From positions 1 through 64,000 of the forward strand of contig JACJNY010000035.1 of assembly GCA_014695295.1 (NCBI GenBank): 64,000 nucleotides of DNA, given 5' to 3'. A program made the translations under genes and the position numbers. This DNA is from Microcoleus sp. FACHB-61 (GTDB lineage: Bacteria; Cyanobacteriota; Cyanobacteriia; Cyanobacteriales; Microcoleaceae). Shown piece by piece: positions 28,073 through 36,491 of the stretch. Numbering within the stretch: position 1 is the first letter of the stretch; every line of letters starts with the position of its first letter. The notes under the pieces were generated by a model. It did no database searches. It saw nothing but the letters and a program-made list of their open reading frames with translations, and was not told the DNA's origin.

Positions 28073-28323
28073 AAAAAATTATGAAGGAGAGTCACAGCTA
28101 TGAAACTCGATAATAATTGAAAAATAAACTCTTATGCCAATTGGGCAGTATGTTATATAAAACAGTCCTGGATGCAACATCACCACAGACGGGCTACCAC
28201 AGGGGATTGCCCCTACCAAACAGTATATAGAGGCTTTGCGTAAGTCCTATAATTGTCATCCTGAACGAGAGTGTTGCGATCTTCGTGAAGGGCTGCTCTG
28301 ATAATGAAAATTTACCGTATTAC

Positions 28324-28349
28324 AAGGACACGGCACTGCCGTGTCCTTA
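28324..28349. repeat. GGACACGGCA palindrome
   Basis: AAGGACACGGCAC and its complement TGCCGTGTCCTT face each other just upstream of the end of the ABC ATPase gene (minus-strand gene, so downstream of its stop). It may serve as a 3' hairpin of that transcript. Confidence 0.65.
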
Positions 28350-28379
28350 CAGATGCCGCTTTTCACCAGTTGGTATAAT

Positions 28380-29402
28380 TTAAGACCGCATCGCCTGTTT
28401 TTGCTCGGCCTTCAAATCGCGGTTGCTAGCAGCAGCCAACTCCGCATCCAACAGCGTCTTACCAGTCGCAGCCAAATACACATCATCCAAACTCGGCCGA
28501 GATTGAGCAATCCCAAAAGTAGGAAGTCCCGCATCTTTCAAAGCTTGCTGAATTGTCACCAGCGCATCGCTTTGCGGTGTTACTACTAAATTCAGAGAAT
28601 TGCCTTGAGCAGCGTTGACAATTACTTCCTGCACAAAAGGCAGAGATTGCATCAGATTTTTAGCTTTTTCGGCTTCTTCGATCGGCGAAAACTCCCGGAT
28701 GCGCAGAGTCACCCGATCGCCCCCAACCCGATTTTTCAACTCTTCTGGCGTCCCCTCAGCAATCACCGTACCCTTGTCAATAATCGCCACGCGATCGGCC
28801 AAAGCATCCACTTCTTCGAGATAGTGACTGGTAATCAAAACCGTCGTACCTTCCTCCCGCAAGCGGCGCAGGAAATCCCACACTACCACCCGGCTTTCAA
28901 TATCGAGCCCGACAGTCGGTTCGTCTAACACCAAAACATCCGGCTGGTGAAGCAACCCAGCAGCTAAGTCGAGGCGTTTGCGGATACCGCCGGAATAAGT
29001 GCCCGTCTTTTTATTTTCCCACTCCTCCAAACCGAGGAGTTTCACCATTTTGTCAATCCGCCCTTTAATCGTAGGGCGCGGCAAATGGTAAAGCGCTGCT
29101 TGCAGTTGCAGGAGTTCCCGCCCCGTCAGCACCTTATCAAGAGCCACTTCTTGGGCGACGTAGCCTAGTCTTTGTCTGGCAATTCTCGGCTGGCTGACAG
29201 CAGAAATGCCAGACACTTCAATGCGTCCGCTATCGGGCGCACTCAAAGTACAAAGTACCCGCAGGGTTGTGGTTTTGCCTGCACCGTTGGGGCCTAGCAA
29301 ACCAAATATTTCCCCCGGTTCTACCTTGAAGGAAACATCTTTAACGGCTTCTACAGTGCCGTAGCGTTTCTGAAGATTTTCAATTAAAACGGCGGGAGCC
29401 AT
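28380..29402 (-). CDS. ABC transporter ATPase (DrrA-type)
   Basis: This 340-residue ATPase carries Walker A LLGPNGAGKTTT near residue 33, the Q-loop, the signature YSGGIRKRLDLA and Walker B VLVLDEPTVGLD, with the H-loop in VLITSHYLEEV. The C-terminal extension of about 100 residues (VTLRIREFSPIEEAEKA...) is the usual DrrA-type regulatory tail. It powers export with the permease at 26595. It starts at ATG 29402; the spacer upstream shows no operon partner. Confidence 0.88.
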   Translation of the reverse strand: MAPAVLIENLQKRYGTVEAVKDVSFKVEPGEIFGLLGPNGAGKTTTLRVLCTLSAPDSGRIEVSGISAVSQPRIARQRLGYVAQEVALDKVLTGRELLQLQAALYHLPRPTIKGRIDKMVKLLGLEEWENKKTGTYSGGIRKRLDLAAGLLHQPDVLVLDEPTVGLDIESRVVVWDFLRRLREEGTTVLITSHYLEEVDALADRVAIIDKGTVIAEGTPEELKNRVGGDRVTLRIREFSPIEEAEKAKNLMQSLPFVQEVIVNAAQGNSLNLVVTPQSDALVTIQQALKDAGLPTFGIAQSRPSLDDVYLAATGKTLLDAELAAASNRDLKAEQKQAMRS

Positions 29403-29897
29403 ATATTTTGGGGATGAACTGGTTGTTAATATTTTGACACTTCTGAGCTCAAATTACCGGAATGGTCGATCGACCAATGCGACTCGGTGTGCTTGTAACG
29501 ATCGCACAATCCTCCTCAACCGGAAACTGCTTATAGTTTTGATTCTTAATACCCGTTTAAAAAATATCAACTTTATACCGCTTCCCAACCCTGATATTCA
29601 TCAGTATTTCCCAAACTCAAAACTCAAAACTAAAATCCCCAAAATTATGAGTTTTGAGTTAATTATAACTTCTCAGTTAGTAACTCAAAACTCACAAGTT
29701 TCCAACAAGTAGAGATGCACCCGAAACCTGTTATTTTATAATTATCTCTACCTCTAGGCTGATTTGTAGCGCGATTTTGATAATTAACACATCTGTCAAA
29801 CTCATCAAAGTTTCGAGCTAAGTATTAAACACGGAAAACTTCCCTAGGTGGCAAGTTCTACTTTTAACTCCCCTAAAGGGAGTTGGCTGCCGCGTCT
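29403..29897. other. Intergenic region, no gene seen
   Basis: About 495 bases with repeats of the form ACTCAAAACTC near 29620-29700. The sequence is AT-rich and has no supported reading frame. Confidence 0.5.
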
Positions 29898-30086
29898 TTA
29901 ATCGATAATTTTTACCCAACCGCGGCGCACGTTGTACAGTAGTCGGTTGATGATGGCATACTCATCATCATTCAGTGTTCTTTCTAAGAGTGCGGATCTG
30001 AGCTGTCTCCGGTCGTGGCGAGTCACGACGCTGGAGAACATGACCTGACCAAATAACTCTTCGAGTGTCATTTGGGAGACTGACAT
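29898..30086 (-). CDS. Conserved small cyanobacterial protein
   Basis: This 62-residue protein reads MSVSQMTLEELFGQVMFS, then VTRHDRRQLRSALLERTL, then DDEYAIINRLLYNVRRGWVK. It belongs to a small paralogous family seen in many filamentous cyanobacteria, with a conserved RRGW..I.D C-terminus. Function is unknown. It has a strong ribosome site, AGGAGG, seven bases before ATG at 30086. It stands alone. Confidence 0.8.
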   Translation of the reverse strand: MSVSQMTLEELFGQVMFSSVVTRHDRRQLRSALLERTLNDDEYAIINRLLYNVRRGWVKIID

Positions 30087-30416
30087 GATAAACCTCCTAG
30101 TTGATTGAGACCGATAAAATTTTCACAGGCTTGTTGTACTTGTATTATGCACTCTGGGAGCGACTCGAAAGGCGATCGAAAACATTGACACGGTGTGATA
30201 TTTCCGCTAAAAATCTGTGACCGAGACTTTGATGGTCAGTGACTTGGATCTCTTAAATTTGTGATGCTTGTCACTGAAGTCAGAAGTCAGAAGGAAGAGG
30301 GAAAAAAGCCCTTGCAGCGCGTTCGCCAAATAATCGCTTCGCTTCTCGCCCTCAAAAGCTCTCCACCCCCTCCTCATGGCTTCTCAACCTCATTTTCCCC
30401 TATGCCAATTTTCCAG
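30087..30416. other. Intergenic region, no gene seen
   Basis: It holds the upstream region of the small protein gene and the 3' side of the histone deacetylase-like gene. No terminator or RNA gene was recognised. Confidence 0.5.
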
Positions 30417-31340
30417 CTAATTGAGGCATCGGTCAATAGTCGCGACAACCGACTCGGCCAACTCTTTCAGCGCGTAACCCCCCTCCAAACCAAAGGCGAT
30501 GCGGCGGGTGATTTGCAGGCAGTATCCGGTGAAAGTACCGTAATCTGACGGAGCCAGAGTCATGCTCGCCAGCGGATCGGACGCAGTAGCGTCATAACCG
30601 GCGCTGACAATCAACAAATCCGGTTCAAATTTTGACAAAAACGGCACTACAAGAGATTCAAAGGCGCTCAGGTATTCAGCTATGCCGCCGCCCGGATACA
30701 GGGGAATGTTCAGCACATTGTCGTAGGCCCCGCGCTCCTCGGCATCTCCCGTTCCCGGATAGCACGGAGATTGGTGCAGGGAACAGTAGGCAATTTGCCG
30801 GCAGTTTTCCACCAAAGATTGAGTGCCGTTGCCGTGGTGCACGTCCCAGTCGAGGACGGCGACGCGGTTGATTCCCGGCTGTTCCAGCGCGTAGTGAGCG
30901 GCGATCGCAGCGTTGGAAAACAAGCAAAAACCCATCGCGCGGGCGTTTTCGGCGTGGTGTCCCGGCGGCCTGGCCAGCACAAAAGCCGGTTCCCCCGCAG
31001 CCAGCACTCGATCGACCCCATCGAGCCAAGCACTCGCCGCTAGCAGCGCTACGTCGTAACTTTCAGCAGAAATCGGCGTATCGCCGTCGAGGTAGCCGCC
31101 TCCCCGATGAGCCAAATGTTCGACTTCTTTGATGTATCTTTGCGCGTGAACTTTTTTGAGAGCCGAGAACAGTGCTTGTTCGCGCTGCGCCACTGGGGTA
31201 GGCAGTTGCCACTCAATTTGATCCGCCCAGGGAGCAGCTTTTAGAGCGTTGGCGATCGCCGTTAAACGTTCTGGTCGCTCTGGGTGAAGCATTCCAGTCT
31301 TGTGCAGCAAGAAATCGTCGGAGTAGATGACGGGTAGCAT
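30417..31340 (-). CDS. Histone deacetylase family (AcuC-like) protein
   Basis: This 307-residue zinc hydrolase has the arginase/deacetylase fold. The catalytic region has RPPGHHAE (paired histidines), WDVHHGNGTQ, with Asp and His ligands, SAGYDATASDPL, carrying the second Asp ligand, and FGLEGGY, with the catalytic tyrosine. Bacterial relatives deacetylate acetoin-utilisation enzymes, polyamines or acyl-lysines; the substrate is not determined by sequence. The length and motifs are complete. It starts at ATG 31340 and stands alone. Confidence 0.9.
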   Translation of the reverse strand: MLPVIYSDDFLLHKTGMLHPERPERLTAIANALKAAPWADQIEWQLPTPVAQREQALFSALKKVHAQRYIKEVEHLAHRGGGYLDGDTPISAESYDVALLAASAWLDGVDRVLAAGEPAFVLARPPGHHAENARAMGFCLFSNAAIAAHYALEQPGINRVAVLDWDVHHGNGTQSLVENCRQIAYCSLHQSPCYPGTGDAEERGAYDNVLNIPLYPGGGIAEYLSAFESLVVPFLSKFEPDLLIVSAGYDATASDPLASMTLAPSDYGTFTGYCLQITRRIAFGLEGGYALKELAESVVATIDRCLN

Positions 31341-31736
31341 CAGCAGATTTTAGAGTTTATCTTTTAGATTTTAGATTTTCTGTTTGCTTCAATTCGGCAT
31401 TCGGCTTTGTGAAATTAAAATTTCGATCCGGCAACCATTTTAATTTCTTATAGGGCAGTCAAAACAACTCACGAAAGCATGAAAGCCTTCAGCCTAAAAA
31501 AACCTTTCTAGCTTTTGCCAACTGCTGACCAAATCACCAACTGACAAATTATCAATTGTCCTTGTTTCGTCCCTTAATTTTTCTGGCAACTTTCCCATAA
31601 AGTCAAAGGCAAATTGTGATATAATTTCAGGAGTAATTTGCAATATTTGGCAGCTCTACTGAATCCAAACCGATTTTATCGCATTTTTGAGATTTATAGC
31701 GGTCAAATTTAAATTTTTAACGGAGTTTTTCAACCT
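31341..31736. other. Spacer upstream of gyrA-type gene
   Basis: Contains a heptamer run (TTTAGATTTTAGATTTTC at 31362-31379) and AT-rich DNA that presumably holds the promoter of the topoisomerase gene. Nothing else was recognised. Confidence 0.5.
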
Positions 31737-34448
31737 ATGAGCACCTCTGAGTCGCGGATAATCCCGACGGATCTGGGTAATGAGATGTCCCGATCGTACT
31801 TGGAATACGCCATGAGCGTAATTGTCGGTCGGGCGCTACCAGATGCCAGGGACGGTCTCAAGCCCGTTCACCGACGCATTCTCTACGCCATGAACGAATT
31901 GGGCTTGACTCCCGATAGACCTTTCCGCAAATGCGCCCGCGTCGTGGGGGAGGTGCTGGGCAAGTATCACCCGCACGGAGATACAGCGGTTTACGACGCC
32001 CTGGTGCGGATGGCTCAGGATTTCTCCATGCGGGAACGCCTGATCAACGGTCACGGCAACTTCGGCTCCGTTGACAACGACCCGCCCGCTGCAATGCGTT
32101 ACACCGAGTGTCGCCTGACAGCTCTCACTAGCGACTCCATGCTGCGCGACATCGACTCGGAAACAGTTGATTTCGGCGACAACTTCGACGGTTCCCAGCA
32201 AGAACCCCTCGTACTCCCGGCACGCATTCCCCAAATTTTGCTCAACGGTTCCTCCGGGATTGCTGTGGGGATGGCAACCAACATTCCGCCGCACAATTTA
32301 GGCGAAATAATTGACGGTTTAGTAGCACTAATTCACAATCCAGCAATTACCGACCTGGAATTGATGCAGTACATCCCCGGCCCGGACTTTCCCACCGGAG
32401 GGCAAATTCTCGGCAGAGGCGGCATTCGCGATGCTTACACCACCGGGCGCGGTTCGATTACAATGCGCGGAGTCGCGGGCATTGAAACCATCGAACATCC
32501 CGGCCGCCCCGACAAAGAAGCAATTATTATCACCGAATTGCCTTACCAAACAAACAAGGCAGCGCTAATTGAGAAAATTGCCGAACTTGTCAACGACAAA
32601 AGATTAGATGGAATTTCCGACATTCGCGACGAAAGCGACAGAGACGGAATGCGCATCGTGATCGAACTTAAGCGCGACGCCTATCCCCGCGTCGTACTCA
32701 ACAACCTCTACAAACAAACACCCCTCCAAGCCAACTTTGGAGCCAATATGTTAGCGCTAGTAAACGGGGAACCCCAACTACTTACGCTCTCGCAATTCCT
32801 CAATGTCTTCCTAGACTTCCGCATTGAGACAATTACTCGCCGGACTCAATACGAACTCCGCAAAGCAGAAGAACGCGACCACCTTCTGCAAGGCTTATTA
32901 ATTGCCCTAGACAACTTAGATGCAATTATTCACCTAATTCGCGCCGCTGCCGACTCCGCAGCAGCAAAACAAGAATTGATGGATAATTACGGTCTTTCCG
33001 AACAGCAATCCGACGCAATTCTGCAAATGCAGCTCCGGCGTTTGACAGCATTAGAAGCGCAAAAAATTCAGCAAGAACACGAAGAATTGCGAGCTAAAAT
33101 CGCCGATTTGGAAGATATCTTAGCGCGCCGGGAACGCATCTTAGAAATCGCCGAATTTGAAGCAGTCGAAATCCAAACCAAAATCGCCACTCCTAGGCGC
33201 AGCGTCATCGAACACGCCGAAGGAGAAATCGATGAAAGAGATTTAATTGCCAACGAACAAGCAATTATTCTGATCACAGAGCAAGGCTACATCAAGCGGA
33301 TGCCTGTGAGCACTTTCGAGGCCCAAAGTCGCGCTACTCGCGGCAAAGCAGGCGCGAAAATGAAAGAAGACGACGGAGTAGAACATTTCCTTTCCTGCTG
33401 CGATCATGACAGCGTTTTGTTCTTCAGCGACAGGGGCGTAGTTTACTCTGTCAAAGCTTATCAAATTCCCATCTGTTCCCGGACGGCCCGCGGCACTCCC
33501 GTGGTGCAACTGCTGCCGATTCCTATAGAAGAAAAAATCACTTCTATGGTGTCAGTCACAGAATTCACGAGCGAAGAATACTTGGTAATGTTGACTCGCG
33601 GCGGCTACATCAAGAAAACCGCACTTTCAGCTTTTGGCAACATCCGCACTAATGGATTAATCGCGATTTCTCTAGAAGAAGGCGACCAACTGCGCTGGGT
33701 GCGGAGAGCAAAAGTTGGCGACAGCATCATCATCGGTACGCGCCAAGGCATGGCAATTCATTTCCGCACCAATCACGAACAGTTGCGCCCAGTCGGCCGC
33801 GCGACGCGGGGTGTAAAATCAATGAAATTGCGATCGGGCGATGAGTTGATCAGCATGGATATATTGCCGAGTTCAATTGTTGCCGAAATTGCTGAATTGG
33901 AAACTGAAGACTCGGAATTTGAGGGAGCTAATATTGCTTTATTAGAAACTGAAGACTCGGAATTTGAAGGAGCAGAAATTGTTGAATTGGAAACTGAAGA
34001 TGCGGAATTGGAAGACGAAGAATTAGAACTGCAAGCCGAGGAAATTGAAGGCGAAGATGCCGAAGAAATTTCGACAGTTAGCAGCGAAGTTCCTTCGGTG
34101 TTGGTAATCACCACCAACGGCTACGGCAAGCGGGTTCCAGTTTCTCAATTCCGACTGCAAAGACGGGCGGGCAAGGGATTGACTGCTACTAAATTCAAGT
34201 CAAAAAAGGGTAAGGATCAGGTAGCTGCGCTGCGAATTGTCAACGAAGATGACGAGTTGATGATCATTACCAACCGAGGTATTATTATCCGTCAGGCTGT
34301 GAGTGCAATTTCTACTCAATCGCGCACAGCAACGGGTGTGCGGGTGCAGCGGTTGGACGAGGATGATTCGATCGTAGCTGTGGCTTTAGTGCCGCCTGCT
34401 GGTGAAGAATCGGCCGAAGAATCGGAATCTGAGGCAGTGGCAGAATAG
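31737..34448 (+). CDS. gyrA: DNA gyrase / topoisomerase IV subunit A
   Basis: This 903-residue type IIA topoisomerase A subunit cleaves and religates DNA with Tyr122 (AAMRYTE). The N-terminal [20 protein letters not shown] and [23 protein letters not shown] regions are complete. The C-terminal beta-propeller shows blades such as [25 protein letters not shown] and [11 protein letters not shown]. The canonical QRRGGKG gyrase box after Tyr-domain is replaced by SRATRGKAG, while QRRAGKG occurs in a later blade. An acidic insertion (about residues 714-781) has three 15-residue repeats. Cyanobacteria commonly have two A paralogs, so parC is an alternative. Start ATG follows ACGGAG. Confidence 0.85.
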   Translation: MSTSESRIIPTDLGNEMSRSYLEYAMSVIVGRALPDARDGLKPVHRRILYAMNELGLTPDRPFRKCARVVGEVLGKYHPHGDTAVYDALVRMAQDFSMRERLINGHGNFGSVDNDPPAAMRYTECRLTALTSDSMLRDIDSETVDFGDNFDGSQQEPLVLPARIPQILLNGSSGIAVGMATNIPPHNLGEIIDGLVALIHNPAITDLELMQYIPGPDFPTGGQILGRGGIRDAYTTGRGSITMRGVAGIETIEHPGRPDKEAIIITELPYQTNKAALIEKIAELVNDKRLDGISDIRDESDRDGMRIVIELKRDAYPRVVLNNLYKQTPLQANFGANMLALVNGEPQLLTLSQFLNVFLDFRIETITRRTQYELRKAEERDHLLQGLLIALDNLDAIIHLIRAAADSAAAKQELMDNYGLSEQQSDAILQMQLRRLTALEAQKIQQEHEELRAKIADLEDILARRERILEIAEFEAVEIQTKIATPRRSVIEHAEGEIDERDLIANEQAIILITEQGYIKRMPVSTFEAQSRATRGKAGAKMKEDDGVEHFLSCCDHDSVLFFSDRGVVYSVKAYQIPICSRTARGTPVVQLLPIPIEEKITSMVSVTEFTSEEYLVMLTRGGYIKKTALSAFGNIRTNGLIAISLEEGDQLRWVRRAKVGDSIIIGTRQGMAIHFRTNHEQLRPVGRATRGVKSMKLRSGDELISMDILPSSIVAEIAELETEDSEFEGANIALLETEDSEFEGAEIVELETEDAELEDEELELQAEEIEGEDAEEISTVSSEVPSVLVITTNGYGKRVPVSQFRLQRRAGKGLTATKFKSKKGKDQVAALRIVNEDDELMIITNRGIIIRQAVSAISTQSRTATGVRVQRLDEDDSIVAVALVPPAGEESAEESESEAVAE
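33885..34034 (+). repeat. 45-bp acidic repeat in gyrA-type gene
   Basis: Three units of 45 bases start at 33900, 33945 and 33990, each encoding a variant of [15 protein letters not shown]. They lie in the C-terminal domain and are followed by more Glu/Asp-rich codons to about 34080. The repeats look like recent slippage duplications. Confidence 0.8.
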
Positions 34449-34580
34449 TCAGAGGTTAATAGTTTGTAGGGTGCGCACAGCGCACCTTACTGCTGAATGG
34501 TAAAAATGCGATCTTCTATTCCCGGTTTCTGCCTCCAAGACGGGTCAACATTTAATACTAATTGTGAAAAAATATCTGTA

Positions 34581-34604
34581 GGGACACGGCATTGCCGTGT
34601 CCGG
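34581..34604. repeat. GGACACGGCA palindrome
   Basis: GGGACACGGCAT and its inverted partner ATGCCGTGTCCgg lie in the spacer between the topoisomerase and exonuclease genes, one of the copies of this dispersed family. Confidence 0.65.
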
Positions 34605-34683
34605 CGCTTGAATCGTTGACAATCGATCCGATAATTGCTATAGCATAATAGAAGCAAAAAGTTAATAGCAAAATTCTGTAAAA

Positions 34684-35976
34684 ATGCCTTATTTAACAGC
34701 AGCAAACGACATCAAAGCACTCATCGCTAAATTTGCCCAAGCTAAAATCCTGTGGGTTGATACAGAAATAGCAGACTATAAATCCAACCCCAGATTATCT
34801 CTGATTCAGGTGTTAGCTGACTCCACAGATTCCACGGGAGATGCAACTTTTCTATTAGATGTCTTGGATAAACCAGAATTGGCAAAAGATTTCATCAACC
34901 AAATCATGATAAATCCAGATATTGAAAAAATCTTGCACAACGCCAGCTATGACATCAGATTTCTGGGCAATGACGAGGCTCAAAATGTCACTTGCACATT
35001 AAAAATGGCGAGAAAGATTCCAGCTTACATCCTGCCATTACCCAACCGACAGCTCAAAACCTTAATAGAAACACTTTGCGGCATTGCTTATGTAGATAAA
35101 ACAGAACAAAGTGGCGATTGGGCAAAGCGTCCTCTGACCCAGAATCAGCTAGAATATGCCAAGATGGACGCGGTTTATTTAGCTGGAGTGCATCGTCGCC
35201 TGCTAGAAATCCTTGCCCAATGTTACCCCGAACCCGCAACGGAAAACTTGACAGCATTGGGCGAAAAATATCAGGAAATAGAATCTCAGTGGAAGCCGCT
35301 AGATTCAGAAATTGCTGAACTCAAAGAACGATTTAAAGCAGGGATGATGGCCCAAAAGCTCAAAGACAGTTCTTATTTTGAGCTTTCCAGTTCGGTAACG
35401 ATGAAAGTTGATTTTATGACGCTGGCCAGACTGACGCAAACTGAGGGAATTGAGTTGAGTTTTCCGGTAACGCTGACGAAAGAAATTCAAAAACAGTTAG
35501 GCCAACTCATCGCTCATCCATCTTTGAAAGTTGAGGATATTGCGAGTTTGCGGTTAAATTCAAATGTACAGCAACGGCGGAAATCTACTAAGAAAATTGC
35601 GCCGGAACCGGAGAGTGAGGATTTAACAGTGCTGGGCAAAAGGTATCAAGAAATTTTGCCTGAATGGAAGCTGTTGGATTCTGAAGTTGAGCATCTGAAA
35701 GAGCGGATTAAAAAAGCAATGTTGGTGCAAAATAAGGAAAATACTCCCGATTTTAAGTTATCCAGTTCCTCTATTTTAAAGGTAGATTTTGCTAGCTTGG
35801 CAAAACTTGCGCTATCTGTGGGAGTTGAGTTAGATTTTATGGTGACGCTGACTCAATACATCCAAAAGCGGTTGGGGGAAGCGATTAACAAAATTGATGT
35901 GCAAATTGAGTATATTACCAGTTGGCGGATGGCCGCTAAGACTGTGGAAGATGAAGATGAGGAAATTCCGTTTTAA
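34684..35976 (+). CDS. RNase D-like 3'-5' exonuclease with duplicated tail
   Basis: This 430-residue protein has an N-terminal DEDDy exonuclease domain (1-185): VDTE gives Asp26 and Glu28, HNASYDIRF gives Asp90, and LEYAKMDAVYL gives Tyr158 and Asp162. The usual HRDC domains of RNase D are replaced by two homologous modules (about 187-300 and 311-420), each starting LTxLGxxYQEIxxxWKxLDSE and containing KVDFxxLAxL. A short acidic linker closes the protein (VEDEDEEIPF). The substrate is presumably RNA, but the tail is unlike classic RNase D. ATG at 34684; alone between two single genes. Confidence 0.8.
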   Translation: MPYLTAANDIKALIAKFAQAKILWVDTEIADYKSNPRLSLIQVLADSTDSTGDATFLLDVLDKPELAKDFINQIMINPDIEKILHNASYDIRFLGNDEAQNVTCTLKMARKIPAYILPLPNRQLKTLIETLCGIAYVDKTEQSGDWAKRPLTQNQLEYAKMDAVYLAGVHRRLLEILAQCYPEPATENLTALGEKYQEIESQWKPLDSEIAELKERFKAGMMAQKLKDSSYFELSSSVTMKVDFMTLARLTQTEGIELSFPVTLTKEIQKQLGQLIAHPSLKVEDIASLRLNSNVQQRRKSTKKIAPEPESEDLTVLGKRYQEILPEWKLLDSEVEHLKERIKKAMLVQNKENTPDFKLSSSSILKVDFASLAKLALSVGVELDFMVTLTQYIQKRLGEAINKIDVQIEYITSWRMAAKTVEDEDEEIPF

Positions 35977-36051
35977 ATAGAGGGTGGGTACGGGGGTACC
36001 GCCCTTACAGTATAAACGAATCGCGTTTCATTTTTGCTGTGTGTACCGCGA

Positions 36052-36396
36052 CTAAGCTTGTTCTTCCAAATACTCTGCAACTGCTTGCAAATCTTCCAAT
36101 CCTCGGTTTAAGCGGTTGATCATAGCTTCCCCAATCTCAGTATCAAAATTGAGTTTAGGATTTTGCAAAGCTAACTCTTGAATTGCCTCTAGCCATAGTG
36201 CAAGCGGTACATGACGAACAGCTTCCCGTAACCCCATATTTGCCAATACTGCAAGATAAAAACCTGTCAAGTCTTGCCCTCCATAGCCATAGAAACCATG
36301 CCGCAGTTCTAGCTTTTCGGGGGTGTAGGCTGCATATTGATCGAAAGTGATCGGTGTGCGATCGAGTTTGGGTTGTGGGAGTGGTGGTGTATCCAT
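36052..36396 (-). CDS. Hypothetical protein, 114 residues
   Basis: The sequence reads MDTPPLPQPKLDRTPITFDQ, then YAAYTPEKLELRHGFYGYGG, and a helical C-terminus (AMINRLNRGLEDLQAVAEYLEEQ). The start, which names a substrate-like PEKLELRHG, resembles the leading strand of Uma2-type proteins, but the catalytic core is absent. I do not recognise it. It lies about 95 bases downstream of the vWA gene on the same strand and could be in one transcript. Confidence 0.55.
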   Translation of the reverse strand: MDTPPLPQPKLDRTPITFDQYAAYTPEKLELRHGFYGYGGQDLTGFYLAVLANMGLREAVRHVPLALWLEAIQELALQNPKLNFDTEIGEAMINRLNRGLEDLQAVAEYLEEQA

Positions 36397-36491
36397 ATTT
36401 TTTGACCTAATTTGTTACTATCGGCTGCGCCTTTGCGGTTAATTTCAATCACCCATATTTAACCAAGGTGGGCTTTTGCCCACCCTAATTC

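Larger units (their letters stand above)
27486..28379. other. Gap inside the ABC exporter locus with antitoxin remnants
   Basis: This 894-base stretch lies between the two exporter genes and contains two plus-strand antitoxin-like relics (27736-27810, 27869-28072), a half-copy of the GCGTAAGTCCT MITE end near 28235 and a GGACACGGCA palindrome at 28324. No intact gene is visible. Confidence 0.55.
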
